Positions 40,101 through 52,063 of a stretch of 64,000 nucleotides of DNA are shown here, piece by piece. The first letter of the stretch is position 1; every line of letters begins with the position of its first letter. Under the pieces are notes generated by a model, which was not told where the DNA came from, did no database searches, and was given only the letters and a program-made list of their open reading frames with translations. The stretch comes from Anastatus disparis (lineage: Eukaryota > Arthropoda > Insecta > Hymenoptera > Eupelmidae): the NCBI GenBank assembly GCA_017163975.1, contig JAFFSR010000280.1, positions 1,364,001 through 1,428,000 on the forward strand, written 5' to 3'. The translations under genes and the position numbers were made by a program.

Positions 40101-41193
40101 TATTTGATAAAAGATATAAGAATTAAAAAAAAAAGTACTGCATAATAACTATTTTTTTACTCTTACTATTAGATGAAATAAAAAGGATAAAATTACTAGT
40201 AGAAAAACCATACCATTTTCAGTATGTAAAAATTCTAAAATTGCTAATATGAAATATAGATTATCGAAATTCTATTCAACGTTACAAAAAGTTGTTCATT
40301 ATAAAGATAAGACTATAAAAATTATTTGTGAATAGTAAGGCATTTTCAGTTAATATTTTTACCACCCACAAACAGTCAGTATAATGGTTAAATATTTTTT
40401 ATATCTCAAAGCTCATTATATTTAGTTGCTTTTGCTGAAAAAAGCTGAATATTAAAAGATAAAAAATTCAAATATACACATAAATTTTGTAATGTTAATG
40501 CTCCATTGTTACGTCACGATGTTATGTTTTTAACTCTATTGCATCACTATGATATACCTCTAAAAACTAATATATCATTCACTCCGTACTAAACAAATTT
40601 AAAAACGCGTAATAAATAACACTTAATAAATTAATGAATTAATTTAACTAATTTATAATTAATTAAATGTTATTTAAATTTTGATAAAATCTACATTCTC
40701 GAATCATTAAAAAGATTTGTTCTTTAATTAATGACTAATTATATAATTTACAAAAATTTAAAAGCTAATGATAATTCAAGTTTTTTGGAAATTCTGAATA
40801 AAGATCTCAATGATGATTAATAACGAGAGTCTTAGTGTTATAAGAAAATAGTCCCATCGGAAAAGCAAAAGTAATATATAGATAGAGGGTCGGGCGCGGC
40901 CGGCGTGTGACCCGTTTCATCGAGAGTGTATTTTCTATCTCTCCTTGCTCGATTTAACCTTTCACTTTCCTTTGTTCGAAAATCTCAACACACTCATTTT
41001 GCTTTAGTTACAATTACAACCTTCATGCACATAAACATACATAGACACTTATGACTTATCATTAGAAAAAAATAAATAAATAAATGCAAAATTGAACTTG
41101 CATAAAAAACATTCACACTGAATCTTGATAAAGAAATTAAAAAAGTAAACAAAAAAAATGTTTATTTTCAAAACTCACCAGAGCGTACATCAT
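33978..41193 (-). CDS. Secreted structural cuticle protein, three coding exons, 284 residues
   Basis: The coding sequence is join(41193..41179, 38036..37412, 34192..33978) on the minus strand, with GT-AG introns of 3142 and 3219 bp. The first exon encodes only five residues (MMYAL), so the first intron cuts the signal peptide, as is usual in insect cuticle protein genes. Residues 1-17 form a hydrophobic signal peptide ending AIQA, and the mature protein would begin at Gln18. Residues 46-75 and 172-201 are two copies of a helical Ala-rich motif opening [11 protein letters not shown]. They are separated by a region rich in Pro, Ala, Gln and Tyr with APAP repeats. Residues 214-284 are low-complexity Gln/Tyr/Pro/Gly with SYPGAPQ repeats, ending QQQY and TAA. 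There are no Rebers-Riddiford, Tweedle or chitin-binding-2 residues and only one Cys, in the signal peptide. From memory the DTPEVA motif resembles proteins of the pupal cuticle protein C1 kind. The likely role is extracellular exoskeleton matrix. The exon joins and open frame are seen; the family and role are inferred. Confidence 0.9.
34193..37411 (-). other. Cuticle gene intron 2
   Basis: A 3219-bp A+T-rich GT-AG intron splitting a Gly codon. No further exon is supported. Islands of more balanced composition near 34850-34980, 35870-36060 and 37080-37150 show no clear open frame with splice sites. Position 34499 starts AAGTAGAAACAGTCGG, which is nearly repeated at 31266. Confidence 0.7.
37412..38036 (-). 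CDS. Cuticle gene coding exon 2 (both DTPEVA motifs)
   Basis: The acceptor TATTTTAG lies at 38044-38037 and the donor GTCAGT at 37411-37406. The exon is 625 nt, giving 208 codons plus one base of a Gly codon completed by exon 3. It holds the rest of the signal peptide, both copies of the [11 protein letters not shown] repeat and the Pro/Ala/Gln/Tyr linker. Base use is clearly richer in G+C than the flanking introns, and codons favour GCT, CCA and CAA. The long open frames on the opposite strand here are by-products of this repetitive codon use. Confidence 0.92.
38037..41178 (-). other. Cuticle gene intron 1
   Basis: A 3142-bp GT-AG intron within the signal-peptide codons. It is A+T-rich and holds no coding exon I can support. 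A (TG)n run lies near 39778-39794. A sharp G+C-rich islet (GGTCGGGCGCGGCCGGCGTG) at 40888-40907, about 280 bases inside the 5' end, stands out and could be an enhancer or an alternative first exon. Confidence 0.7.
41179..41193 (-). CDS. Cuticle gene coding exon 1 (start codon, MMYAL)
   Basis: Two consecutive ATG codons begin the frame. The first (41191-41193) is chosen because the next in-frame codons upstream reach a TAG without another ATG, and I see no ATG between here and the likely transcription start near 41370. The exon ends with CTG followed by a good donor, GTGAGT, at 41178-41173. Translation continues in phase 0 into the next exon. Too short to be found by length alone; it is supported by the donor and by completing the signal peptide. 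Confidence 0.85.
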
Positions 41194-41365
41194 GATGATA
41201 TCTGATTGTTTTATCTAACCGATTAAACAATTGTAATTTTTATTGTTGTTTTTCTTGAAACGGGAAACCGCCGTCGAATTAAAATAAAATCTATTATTTT
41301 CTTCTCTCTCCTCTCCTCGCGTTTTAATATATATTTTGTATGGCCGACCGACGCGGTTCACGTTT

Positions 41366-41620
41366 TGAGTGTGTACCTGGAGAACGCGGGGAGTCTCATT
41401 TATAAGTCCGTGCAAGGCGTACAGGGACTCTCTCTCCCCGCCACACCCCCTTCATAATAAACTCTCTTGTTGTGTATTGGGAGGGAGTCTCTGTCTCTCT
41501 TTCTCTCTTTTTTTTATATTGGTACAACACATATAGACAAACACAGCAACGATCTCTTTTTCTCCTTCCCTCTTCATTTTTTTCTCCTTTTTCTCTCCTT
41601 TTAGTATTATACCCCATTTT
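41366..41620 (-). promoter_or_regulatory. Probable core promoter of the cuticle gene with GA-rich upstream tract
   Basis: On the minus strand TATAAA occupies 41404-41399, and a start about 30 bases further on falls near 41375-41366 (ACACTCAAAAC). The resulting 5' UTR is about 175 bases with no ATG. Upstream, 41427-41440, 41485-41515 and 41551-41603 read as GAGAG-rich runs on the coding strand, like sites bound by GAGA-type factors in insects. The TATA position and the runs are seen; factor binding is inferred. Confidence 0.6.
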
Positions 41621-43820
41621 CACGTTTACTATGCATAATGCAATATATACATATATACATACATATATATAAGGTAAAGAAACAGTTGTTTGGTAGTTCA
41701 AAATGATCGCATTGTCAATTTGTTTTCTTTCTTACACTTATATTATACTTATGTATCTCGATCGCCTTCGAAGTGACTCTTGTCGATGGCCTTGCAACCT
41801 TGACACTTCCTCGTATTATACACGCGCTCACTTACTTCTTGTCTGTAATATCACACACATATACACACGTTTGCTTTCTTTCTTTGGATAATATATATTA
41901 TATTTCAAATTGAAATTTCAAGATGTCATGTAATGCGGAAACGGAAGTTTTAATGGTAACATATTATAATCGTATTAAGATAGTAGATAAAACTATTAAA
42001 ATTTGTTTTTTTAACTTTTAAGCTATATATCATGCGTGGGTGTATGCTAACCGAGTGGTTGTTCTAAATCTGTAAAGGTGGGGTTAAAGATTGTTGCTAT
42101 ATTGCATTGTCTGTTATGGTAAGGTGGAAAATTACTGTGATACGATGTAAGTTAAATATTGTCACAGTAGCGTTGTATGAATTGATAGAAAATGAAATGG
42201 AAATCAGTTCTTAGGTCAAAGATGATTTTCTGATTTTATAAAAGAAAATATTAGGTTTTATACGATTCTATTTAAATAGACATTGGATTCATCATTTCAA
42301 AAGCCTCTGTGTTTACAGATTGTAAAATCCGTGTAACAAAAATCACTTGTTAACAATAATAATAGGAAGAAAATATTAATATTATCAGATTTTATGAAAT
42401 AATACGTTAATTAATAAATATTCATCAGAATAAAAAATTGTTATCATTTAATGATATAAATGATTATATGGATGTTCAGGTTTAATAAAATACGTAGAGA
42501 TATTATTTAAGTGCATATCTATTGAGGAACGTTTCATAACCTTTTTGGTCATTTCTTCAGGCTGAAATCATCTATGAATGAACATATTACTTTAATTTTA
42601 TGAATAGTGCAAAACAAGTACTATAAAGAGTAGAGTGTCAAATATCTATACAAGAACGATAAAACTAGATCAACAAAACTATTTATGTTGATGTAAAAGT
42701 ACATATATAATTATACAAATTATCACAAAATTGCTATCATAACAAGATAAATAAGATATTATGTTCAAGTTAATAAGCTAAAATATAATCTGCAATACAG
42801 AAATCACCATGAATTTAAAACTTAAAAGAAAAACACGTAAAAATTATAATATGAAAATTAGTAATTTTACATTAGTATTTACCTAATATTGCATAAGTAT
42901 AAATGAAGAAAACCACGAATTTACATAAAATTGGTATTATTCAAATTAAAATACAACATGAGTTATCTTAAATTAGAAATTTTAAATGTAAATTATGACG
43001 TTATCGATAACCAATTATATAAGAGTTTATCAAACTAAATTATGATTACATTTGTTTATCATAAAATCTCAAGCATTAAAATGATATAAAAGATTTTTAT
43101 AAGCAATATCATTTTCTCAGTATATTTTTGAGCTCAGTTCGGTGTTTGAGTGTAAGATTTTTCATGCGAGGCAATGTTTCATTATCTCTCTCGGATGATG
43201 GAAACACGTTGAATAACTCTAAACCAGAAAAGATAAAAAATCTAAAAGTTACAAAAGTCAAATTTGTATATTATAATTATCATTGTTATCATTATATTCA
43301 TTTTAAAAAAACAGTTTTGGAAATTTATTATATAATAGTGCCTACCATATAATTTTCCAAAAAGAGTATATAGATATATGTTTTATAATAGAAAGAAGGC
43401 ACGTTAATAACTTTAAACCTAATATTATGCAGCAAACCGATTTCATAAACAAGTCATGTCATCTGTATGATCGTTTTAATTAAATCATAACGTACAAAAT
43501 AATAAAAATAAAAATAAAATTATATTTCAAGATAAAATAAGAATATTTAAATATAATGTCAAGATAAAAATGATTTGAAATTTCATAATATGAATAACAT
43601 AATACATCATGACTTATAAAATCTAATAAATTAAACTAATATTATATATTGACTTATGTTAAAATATGTAATTAATATTGTATACACTATATAAAATTGT
43701 AGATTCTTTTGGATATTATAAAAAAACTGTACCATTACTATTTTTTTTGGTCATTTTTAGCTCGTTATACGTAATCAATTTTATTTAAACCGTTTTTTCA
43801 AGAGATCTATTATGTTCAAA
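41621..43820. other. Upstream flank of the cuticle gene, no gene seen
   Basis: (TA/CA)-rich patches at 41641-41675 and 41850-41870 and otherwise A+T-rich DNA. Short open frames on both strands lack protein character. 42040-42140 is somewhat G-rich without further structure. Confidence 0.55.
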
Positions 43821-44300
43821 CCTCTGTAACTGATATGTGTTACAGGCCACTTAATTTAACTGACGAAATAATGTCATAAAAAAAATCTTAAGTCAATACT
43901 TCCTTAATATTGTTATATTCTATTAATATCCTTTATAGTTATATCTCATATAAATCAAATAAGTGTCAATAAATTAATCAATCAAATTTACAAATGTACA
44001 CAATAAATTTCCTAATCACCACTCATACTATCATGACATACAAGGCGAATAATTTTAATACCTCTGTAACTGGTATGTGTTACAGGCAACTTAATTTAAC
44101 TGACGAAATAATGTCATAAAAAAAATCTTAAGTATTGACTTCCTTAATATCGTTATATTTTATTAATATCCTTTATAGTTATATCTCGTATAAATAAAAT
44201 AAGTGTCAATAAATTAATCAATCAAATTTACAAATGTACACAATAAATTTTCTAATCACCACTCATACCATCATGATATACAAAGCGAATAATTTTAATA
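43821..44300. repeat. Tandem duplication, two 240-bp units
   Basis: 43821-44060 and 44061-44300 are the same length and differ at only a small number of bases. Both run from CCTCTGTAACTG, through TAACTGACGAAATAATGTC and TATCCTTTATAGTTATATCT, to GCGAATAATTTTAATA. No inverted ends or coding capacity, so it is better explained by unequal exchange or replication slippage than by transposition. Confidence 0.92.
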
Positions 44301-47300
44301 TGAATAATATTCCAGTGCAGTAGGCAAAGTTTACAAAAATTAAATGTATCTTAAAAAGCAAAATGAATAGTTTTAAAAAGATATATTTATTGATTTATTT
44401 GTAATTGTTATCAAATATTTAATCTTGGTTAACCAGTTATGATATAGAACGTGCATAATATAATATATCTACATAACTAGCGTAAAATGATAAATTATCA
44501 ATATGCAAGCTCTGCTATCATAATATAAGTATGAATAAAAGAAAATTTATTGAAATCAAATAGTATATTTCGTACTAAGAATCGTAATCGATTAATAATT
44601 TGTATAATGAAAATAATTGTTCATATCAACGTTCATTCTTATAAATTTATAAAATTTGGTTAGACAGACTTAACGTTGAAATCGATTGAATATAATCTTA
44701 ACGCGATATCAGTTTAAAAGCGCGTCATTAACATTCACGCACTTGAAATTCCAGCAAACTTTTCCCATAGGTAAAACAAGATGAAAAAAAAACTAAAGAA
44801 AAAAAAAATACTCGACTTTTTTCCATACGAGACGAAACAACATATATATCGTCGATTGACCTACTGCATTATAAAATAACACGCGAACAGTATATAAGTG
44901 TATATATAAAAGAAAACGTGCAACAATATATAAAAAAAAGCACCTTCTCGTGCATAAAACACGTGACCTGCTGGTTACAATACTTAGAATATAATACAAG
45001 ACGAAGCAGGATACCAATATTATGAGAATAAGCCGAGTTATAACATATACAGGAGATGAAAATAAAAGCGGTCCCATTACATTATTATAAGTACGTATAG
45101 CATATACAGGCAACACGGTCATATGCTCATACGCAATGTGTAACTTTGCCCATTGAGATTTATAAATTTATGATAAGTGGTATATCGCTTTAGGGTATAA
45201 TGTTTTGGTTTAATAAGTTGCGTGCTGTTTGTTAAAGTTCTTTGCAAATCTTCTGTTTCAATATTGAAATATATTTTTTCAAAAATAAAAATTTTATGTT
45301 CATTTAAAAAAAAAAAATTTTTAACTCAAAAATCAACTCTTTTGTGCGACAATCTCAGGGTTTCAACATCTTCAGTATTATTCAATTACAACTTGCTTTA
45401 TATAATTATTTTCTTAATTTACATAAATTATTAATATTTTTAAAATTTCTATTTATAAATTGTCCTTATTATAACAAATGACTTTGAACGAATGTACAAT
45501 GTTCGAATTGGGAACAAATGTTTCATGCAGAACACAAAACGGAATAAAACTTTTATCTTTGCTTCATGCGTACAATATAAGTGCTTATAGTATAATGTCA
45601 TATACAAGATAATAATCAAGTAATATGATTAATGACTTAGGTCACGTGCGTGAACGTATTCAAAATATATGTATTTAGCTTTGATTATGTTTATTTTTAA
45701 TTTTGCAATTTAATTATCAAATATATTTTACTATTACTCTAAATTTTATCATTTTTTCTGATAAAAGTAAGTGATTTTAATGAAAAAAATTTATGCTACA
45801 ATTTGATGTATTTGCTGCAGGATATTATTATTATTATTGAACAGCTTATAATCATATTTATTTTTAACTAATTAAAAAAGTTTTAATGTATTACTTTTAA
45901 AAATAAAACTTCGTTCTTAAAGAATTTGCCCATAATATGCTCATGCTCATTATTTCAATGAAAGTCACATTTCGTAATACTAGCAAGCGAAAAGAAATAA
46001 CTTGCTTAACTTTAATCATTGACTTTTAACTACCAATTATAGAGCAAGCAATTAATTTAAATAGTATTTGGTTATCCAAAGATTACAAGCTTTTTTTAAA
46101 GCTTATTGTGTTAATGAACTCAAAAGTTTTAAATGACCTTGACATTTCTTTTAAGATTTATAAACTATGGCATTATAATTTAATAAGTATAAACATTGTC
46201 GTACAACATAACAAAATGAATGATATTAATGTTCTTTTTTTTTATAATAAAAGGATCTTAATGTATAGCTTATTTTTAAAATCATACAATTAATTCAATC
46301 ATTTCAATAATTTATGTTAACGTTATTAACAGTGTCACACTTTGCACAAACATTTATCAATAATAAATCTTTGCTGTTACAAACAATTAGTGTCAGGATA
46401 TACATTATAAAAGATTAATAAATTCAGAATCATTTTATTAAGAAAGTAAGCATAATTTATGTGTTGTTTTAGTTATTTTATTTTTATATATCTTTCAATT
46501 GTAGCAATTTTGGTTTTTCTTTGCTTTTTGCAATTCATAGAACTAAGGCGTAAACTAAGTTTTATGTATAACCCTTACGTTCAAGCGCGTTCATTAACTT
46601 TCAAACTGGTAAAGTTGCAAGATAAATAGTTGAATTTCAAGAACAATTCTAAGATTCAAAATACTTAAAAGTAAAAAGTAATTAAGTATAATTAAATATC
46701 AGTAAATCTCACGTTTTTATTATTTACATAAGAAAATATTTATTTGAAATTCTAAGAAACATATTTCAAACCGTTAATAAATACAAACATTAAGTTATTT
46801 GATAAGTTTGTCAAATAAAAATCCTCAACGAAATCTTAAAGAATTAGATAAGTTTTATTTTATTGTTAATAACCAATAGAAGCAGAATTAAAAAATTATT
46901 TTAAGAAAAATTCAATATAGAATTTTATTGGATTCTTTTGGAAAAAATTAAATTAAATTTATCTAATTGTTTATATCTAATACAATAAGATTAAAATAAT
47001 TTTTTTCGCGAAAATTTTTCCATTATTACATAATTTAATTGACAAAATATTCAAAATCTAATGGAATTTTCATTTAAAAGCAAAATAAATAAAATCAAAA
47101 TAATTTTTTTTTATTTTAATTATTAAATTTTTAATTATTATTTTGTTACAGGACACGCATTTGCCTAAGTAAAATGTTACAACTCTCTCAAATCCCAGCA
47201 GGAACTGAGACAAAGAATTCGAAAAAGAAAGAAAAGAAAAAATTAAAAAAAAAAAGAAAAAAATACGAAAAAGGAGAGACAGCTTTAGGAAAGTGTTCAC

Positions 47301-50000
47301 TGTTCGCAGACAAGTATAAGTAATATTATATATATCTATGGAGAGAGCGAGAAACTGAATGAGAGGGAGAGTCCGTTGCGTTACAAGGGAAATATTACTC
47401 TCTTGGTCAACAGCCCTGAACCGTCGAAGGACTATAAGTAAGCGAACGTATATGTATACATATATATCTATTTATATGTTAAGAGAAATGAAGGACGGTA
47501 TTGCCGTTGAGTCAAAGTATGCACGATACAACTTCTGCATTGTAGGTGTATATAGAAATATCTCAACTCCTTCCTATTATTCCCTCAAAATGTATTTATC
47601 GATATACGTGATGTTTGGCAATTTTTCGTTTAATTTTTTTTTTTTTTTTTTTTGCCGGATACAAATGATATTACCGGATAGAGAAGAATATAGCTTTGAA
47701 TGTCTATTTAACTTGGTATGCAGATAACACAAAAGAATAATCTGAGATCTACATACATTTTCCTGTTTTTGATTCGATCGACATAATTTTTTTCTTCTTC
47801 TGCGTCTTGAAGTAGAATAAACAAAATTACATCAATAAAGCAGGCCTAGAAATAAATTGTTAAGGAAGTTATTACAATCATAAAAATAAACTCTAACATC
47901 CATGTAATTTCTATATCTTTTATGTTTATCTTATTATTATTGATAATTGAATTATTAAACAACTAATTGAACATTACGTAAACAATTAACTGATTTCTAA
48001 ATAAAAAAATCTATAAATTAAAAAAAAATATGAATGTACACTTTAAAATATATTGTTTTATATCCTATTGTATCTTTTTTTTATAATAATTAATTTTCAA
48101 ACACGATGTAGATCATGTAGTTTGATATATTCGGCAGTGCACAGTAGGCATAGGTGCGCAAGCCACGCGACTTTAGCATGTGTATATATATAACAGCGGC
48201 AAGTGATCGCATGCCGGATCGAAAGATTTTGCTACGGCAAGGTCGCTGACGTTGTTGCTCGTGCGAAAACCATTTCTTTTCTTTTTTTCATTAAAGGATA
48301 TTTGCTTTCCTTATTATTACCTTTTTCGTACTGAATTTTCCTGTTTTTGATTAAAAATAGATGGTGTTCGCATTTAAATTGTCATAAAATTACGTCGTGA
48401 AAATTGTCTTTAATTTTTGTAGTTTTGATTAAAATTAGCCATATTATTAAATTGCTTGATTATTTAATGTAATCAATTTTATTCTGGAATTTTTTCAATG
48501 ATATTTATAGAATCGTTATTCTATACTCCAATGGAATCGAATTTCATTTTTACGAAATATTTAAGGTCATTGAATAAAAATATATCCCTTTCAAAAAAGG
48601 TTAATATATTCTTTAGTGTATTCATAACGACATTTTTGTTGAAATTTTCGTCATTTACTTTCATTATATTATTTGTTATTATATTTAGAACTTGGAACTA
48701 TTCTGACATTGTTCTAAAATTTATAAAAATAAAAAAAATTCCGAAATCTTTACAAGTTTATTAAAATAATACGCTATAGAGAATGTTCATGGTAATCGAT
48801 AATTATTATTAAATTTTATAATACTTTATTTATTAATAAATTTAAGGTCTTCAGGACCATTTCTTGATCTTATTAAATACACTGAGAAATAACTTCTCAG
48901 ATTAAAATTGTCGCCGTATTTTCGATACGCACTCGCAATTCAAGTGGATAATAACAATTAATAATCAATCACTCAGAAGTTCCAAAACAAATTTCAAGTA
49001 ATTCTTTTATTGATCAGAGTCAAGAACTGATTTCGAAATAGGGTCCTCATATGGGAATATTATATTGAAGTGGTTAATAAGTCAAGTAAATAATATTACC
49101 TTAATATTTTTCGTTACGAAGTAGCACATGTAAGAGTTCTCGAACAAAAATGTATTTACTATTATCAATAATTATGACATTATATCAAAGGAGTATATAG
49201 AATGAGACTATTTGATAATATATTTGATTTTTGCTAATTTTCACTTTTTATTTCTGTTCCATACAATTGACTATATTTAATACTTAAGGCTCCTACAATC
49301 AGATACAGAGTCACTTTTTTAAATTCATAAAGATGGTACGGTTGAACCGAGAGTAAAGCACTATATGAAACACGATAAGAAAGTCTATTTCTTAGGATTT
49401 TTGCTTCATTTTACTTGTTTAGACTGAAAATCCTTTTAGAAAATTATGTGATTTATCACCCTCGATGTATAATTTACTATTACTTTTTATTTCGTGACTG
49501 ATAATATTGTTTATCAATTATTGACTAAATATGTTTTCTGTCTCATATAATTTATATCATTAAATTTAATTGTATATAACTTAAGAATTTTCTAAAAGTA
49601 TTTTAGATATATTTGAATCATGTTTTCACATATACACATTAATACTCACGTCCATATAGGGTCAATCAGCCGGTAAATGGACGCTTATACAAGTAAATGA
49701 ACATTTTTTGAAGTCTTGTTAAATTAATAGTATTGCAATAACTATAAAATTTATTGCACTATAATTCCGCAATGTAATTACTTTACATGCAGAAGATTGG
49801 TTATATATAAGGAAAACGAACGTTCAAGACTTATCTTTAATTGTGTCCAGTTACTGGTAGTGCTCGGGCGTATTCACCCTATACACACACATTAAAACAT
49901 ACGCACAAAAATATATGAATAATTTTTTCTAAATATATGAAAAGTTATTTTAAACTCATGTGCTTTTTTCGGTGGAAATAGGTATAATTTAAAAAAATAT
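44301..50000. other. A+T-rich intergenic DNA, no gene seen
   Basis: Short open frames on both strands are low-complexity. Two patches of higher complexity, 47290-47460 (GA-rich) and 48120-48270 (TATATATA followed by AACAGCGGCAAGTGATCGCA), resemble insect promoters but lead to no exon I can support. A T14 run lies near 47637-47653. Confidence 0.55.
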
Positions 50001-50004
50001 TTTT

Positions 50005-50176
50005 TTATACTAATCAAAAAGTACTATTTCGATACCAATGCGTTAAATTATAAATATTCGTGCTATTGCAATGACACTCGAGCCAACTTCGCCGACTCTT
50101 GTGCATATCAATCGCATGAATATTTATAATTTAACGCACTAGTATCGAAAAATACTATTTACTTTTTATACATTAA
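50005..50176. mobile_element. Palindromic foldback repeat
   Basis: Arms 50005-50063 and 50113-50176 are complementary (AAAAAGTACTATTTCGATAC; GCGTTAAATTATAAATATTC). The centre is G+C-richer (ACTCGAGCCAACTTCGCCGA). A weaker relative with the same ATCAATTG/CATGAATATTT core lies at 32661-32750, so this is probably a small MITE family. Confidence 0.7.
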
Positions 50177-50179
50177 TTT

Positions 50180-51235
50180 TTTTCGTCTTTAATCACTCGT
50201 TCATACGGAAGTTTTTTACATTATATATTTTATTCGATTATTAAATTACTGAACGAACATAATTTCTTAATATAATTTTATACACAAATTAATTGATAAC
50301 TTTTAAAATAATTCGTTCTTTTATTTTTTATTATAACGTAAACACACAAAAAATATTATTGAATCAGTATTCTATTGCATAATATAGACCTAAAATTTTC
50401 TACATGTGTTTGTAAGCTATTCTAAATAAATATAGTTTGTAGCTCGAATGTGCGTAAATGCTTTTTTTCTGATTTGTTAAGATATTTATTGTATCCAATG
50501 CTTTGATGTAAAGATTCTTTGGGCAATAATTTTTAAATTGCAACATTTAGCAGGAGTTTTGAAAAGATTAATCGAAAGTTTGGCTTAAGATAGTATCAGC
50601 ACATAGGGTTATGCTTAGCCGTAGTTCCGCAAGAAAAAATTACATTCTATTCTTTCTTTCAAATAATTTAAAAGCGCTGTCAAGTAATTTGGCGCAATGA
50701 TTTCTCACAGAGCTCATCAAGTTAGAGTAATTTGATTTTATTTTTTTAAATGTGATTTCAATGTAAAAAACATAATTTCTATTCAAGAAAAATTAAATAA
50801 AAAATCAAAATTTTTTGTCAAGATTTTTTTTAAACACAATTTTCTCAAAAATAATATATTTTTTTTTTCTTTTTTTTTTAAATTTAGGTATGTTTTTATA
50901 CATGAAAAATACTAAATTTTAGAATAAGTGAGAAAATGCGATTTTGTCTTATTTTTGTTTAACAAATTTTTAAACCTTTTTTTATAGATCAAGTTATGAT
51001 AATTTTAAGTTTATAAAAATAGGAATTTTTCATCATTAAAAATTAAAATTTTTTATTCAGTTTGCATTTCACGCCTACGATTTAAATTTAGTATGTGGGA
51101 AGTTGACATATGCCACCGCTAGGTGGCGACGATTGATTTTTTGCATTTTCATGAAAGACTTGATGCATTCAAGTAAATAAGAAGGGTAAGATCAATAATA
51201 AAATTGTCTAAAAAAAAATTTTTTTGCTTAGCCGC
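50180..51235. other. A+T-rich DNA ahead of the orphan coding fragment
   Basis: GCTTAGCCG occurs near 50611 and again near 51230, and CCACCGCTAGGTGGCG at 51113-51128 is a short hairpin. Otherwise no structure and no gene seen. Confidence 0.45.
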
Positions 51236-51253
51236 AAAACTAATTAATGATAA

Positions 51254-51568
51254 TTGCATTACTGTTTGTTAAGATGCAAGGATTTGAAAAGAAGACACAG
51301 AAAAATTGTTTACGATTGCTTCAAAAATCCGTTTAGAGAATTAGATGATCTAACGAATTCTTTGAAGCGCTTGTATCCAAGTACTTCTTTTACTAGGGAA
51401 GATAAAGTATATCCTTCGTCTTACAATATATTTTTAGATGAAGTGAAAAATGCACCTATTTTATCGACCTCAAGCAGTCAACAATCTTTGGAAGAATTTT
51501 TCCCTTGTGAGGCTGTGGTAGAACAGTTCAATAAGACCTCAAGTACACAGAAAGAAGTTTGGCAATAG
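51254..51568 (+). pseudogene. Unrecognised coding fragment, about 100 residues
   Basis: The open frame of 104 codons (stop included in the span) has non-repetitive, charged, protein-like composition (KDLKRRHRKIVYDC, NPFRELDDLTNSLKRLYPST, DEVKNAPILSTSSSQQSLEE) and is less A+T-rich than its surroundings. There is no ATG at its head in this frame. A possible splice acceptor, TTGTTAAG, sits at 51266-51273. After the TAG a few more plausible residues follow before the frame degrades. I do not recognise the family. It may be a piece of a transposon gene or an exon of a decayed host gene. The flanking area is full of MITEs, which favours the former. Confidence 0.45.
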
Positions 51569-52063
51569 AAGATTTCAATGTTGATTGCCATACTAAATGA
51601 ACATCCATTGAATAATACATTACTATTTTCAACTTTGCTAATGAAATAGTTGGTAATATATAATTTCAACGATTCTTGAAATACAGGATTGAATGCGCTT
51701 GACATCTGGGATGTCAAGTTTTGTGATTCTTTTTCTCTTTGTTGACATGTAGGATTTCAAGCATAGCATACGGTATTTCGAAGCTTCTTGAAATGTTATA
51801 TTACAATTTTGAGAAAAATGCTTTATCAAATTTAGAATATATTATTTCAAATAATTTTGAAATCCTATATGATCAGAAAATGATAATCATGCATTGCCAA
51901 ATTTCTTTCTCTGTAATCTAGAATTTTAAATTTCTATGCTCTTCGATAAAATTACACGAAAGTTTGTAAAAAATAAACGTTTAGTTATAATTAATATACA
52001 CTGAAAAAAATTTGTAACGCCCGGTATTTTTCTTCTCTTAAGTCATTGCTCTCTTCTCTATAT

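Noticed and set aside
44793..45122. 109-codon minus-strand frame with hydrophobic stretches
   Set aside because: Hydrophobicity follows from A+T-rich codons; no conserved motif or start context.
47359..47727. 122-codon plus-strand open frame
   Set aside because: Low-complexity stretches, a poly-Phe run from the T tract and no domain; no splice or promoter evidence ties it to a gene.
52000..52025. Left end of another MITE (CACTGAAAAAAATTTGTAAC)
   Set aside because: No complementary right end was found within several kb.
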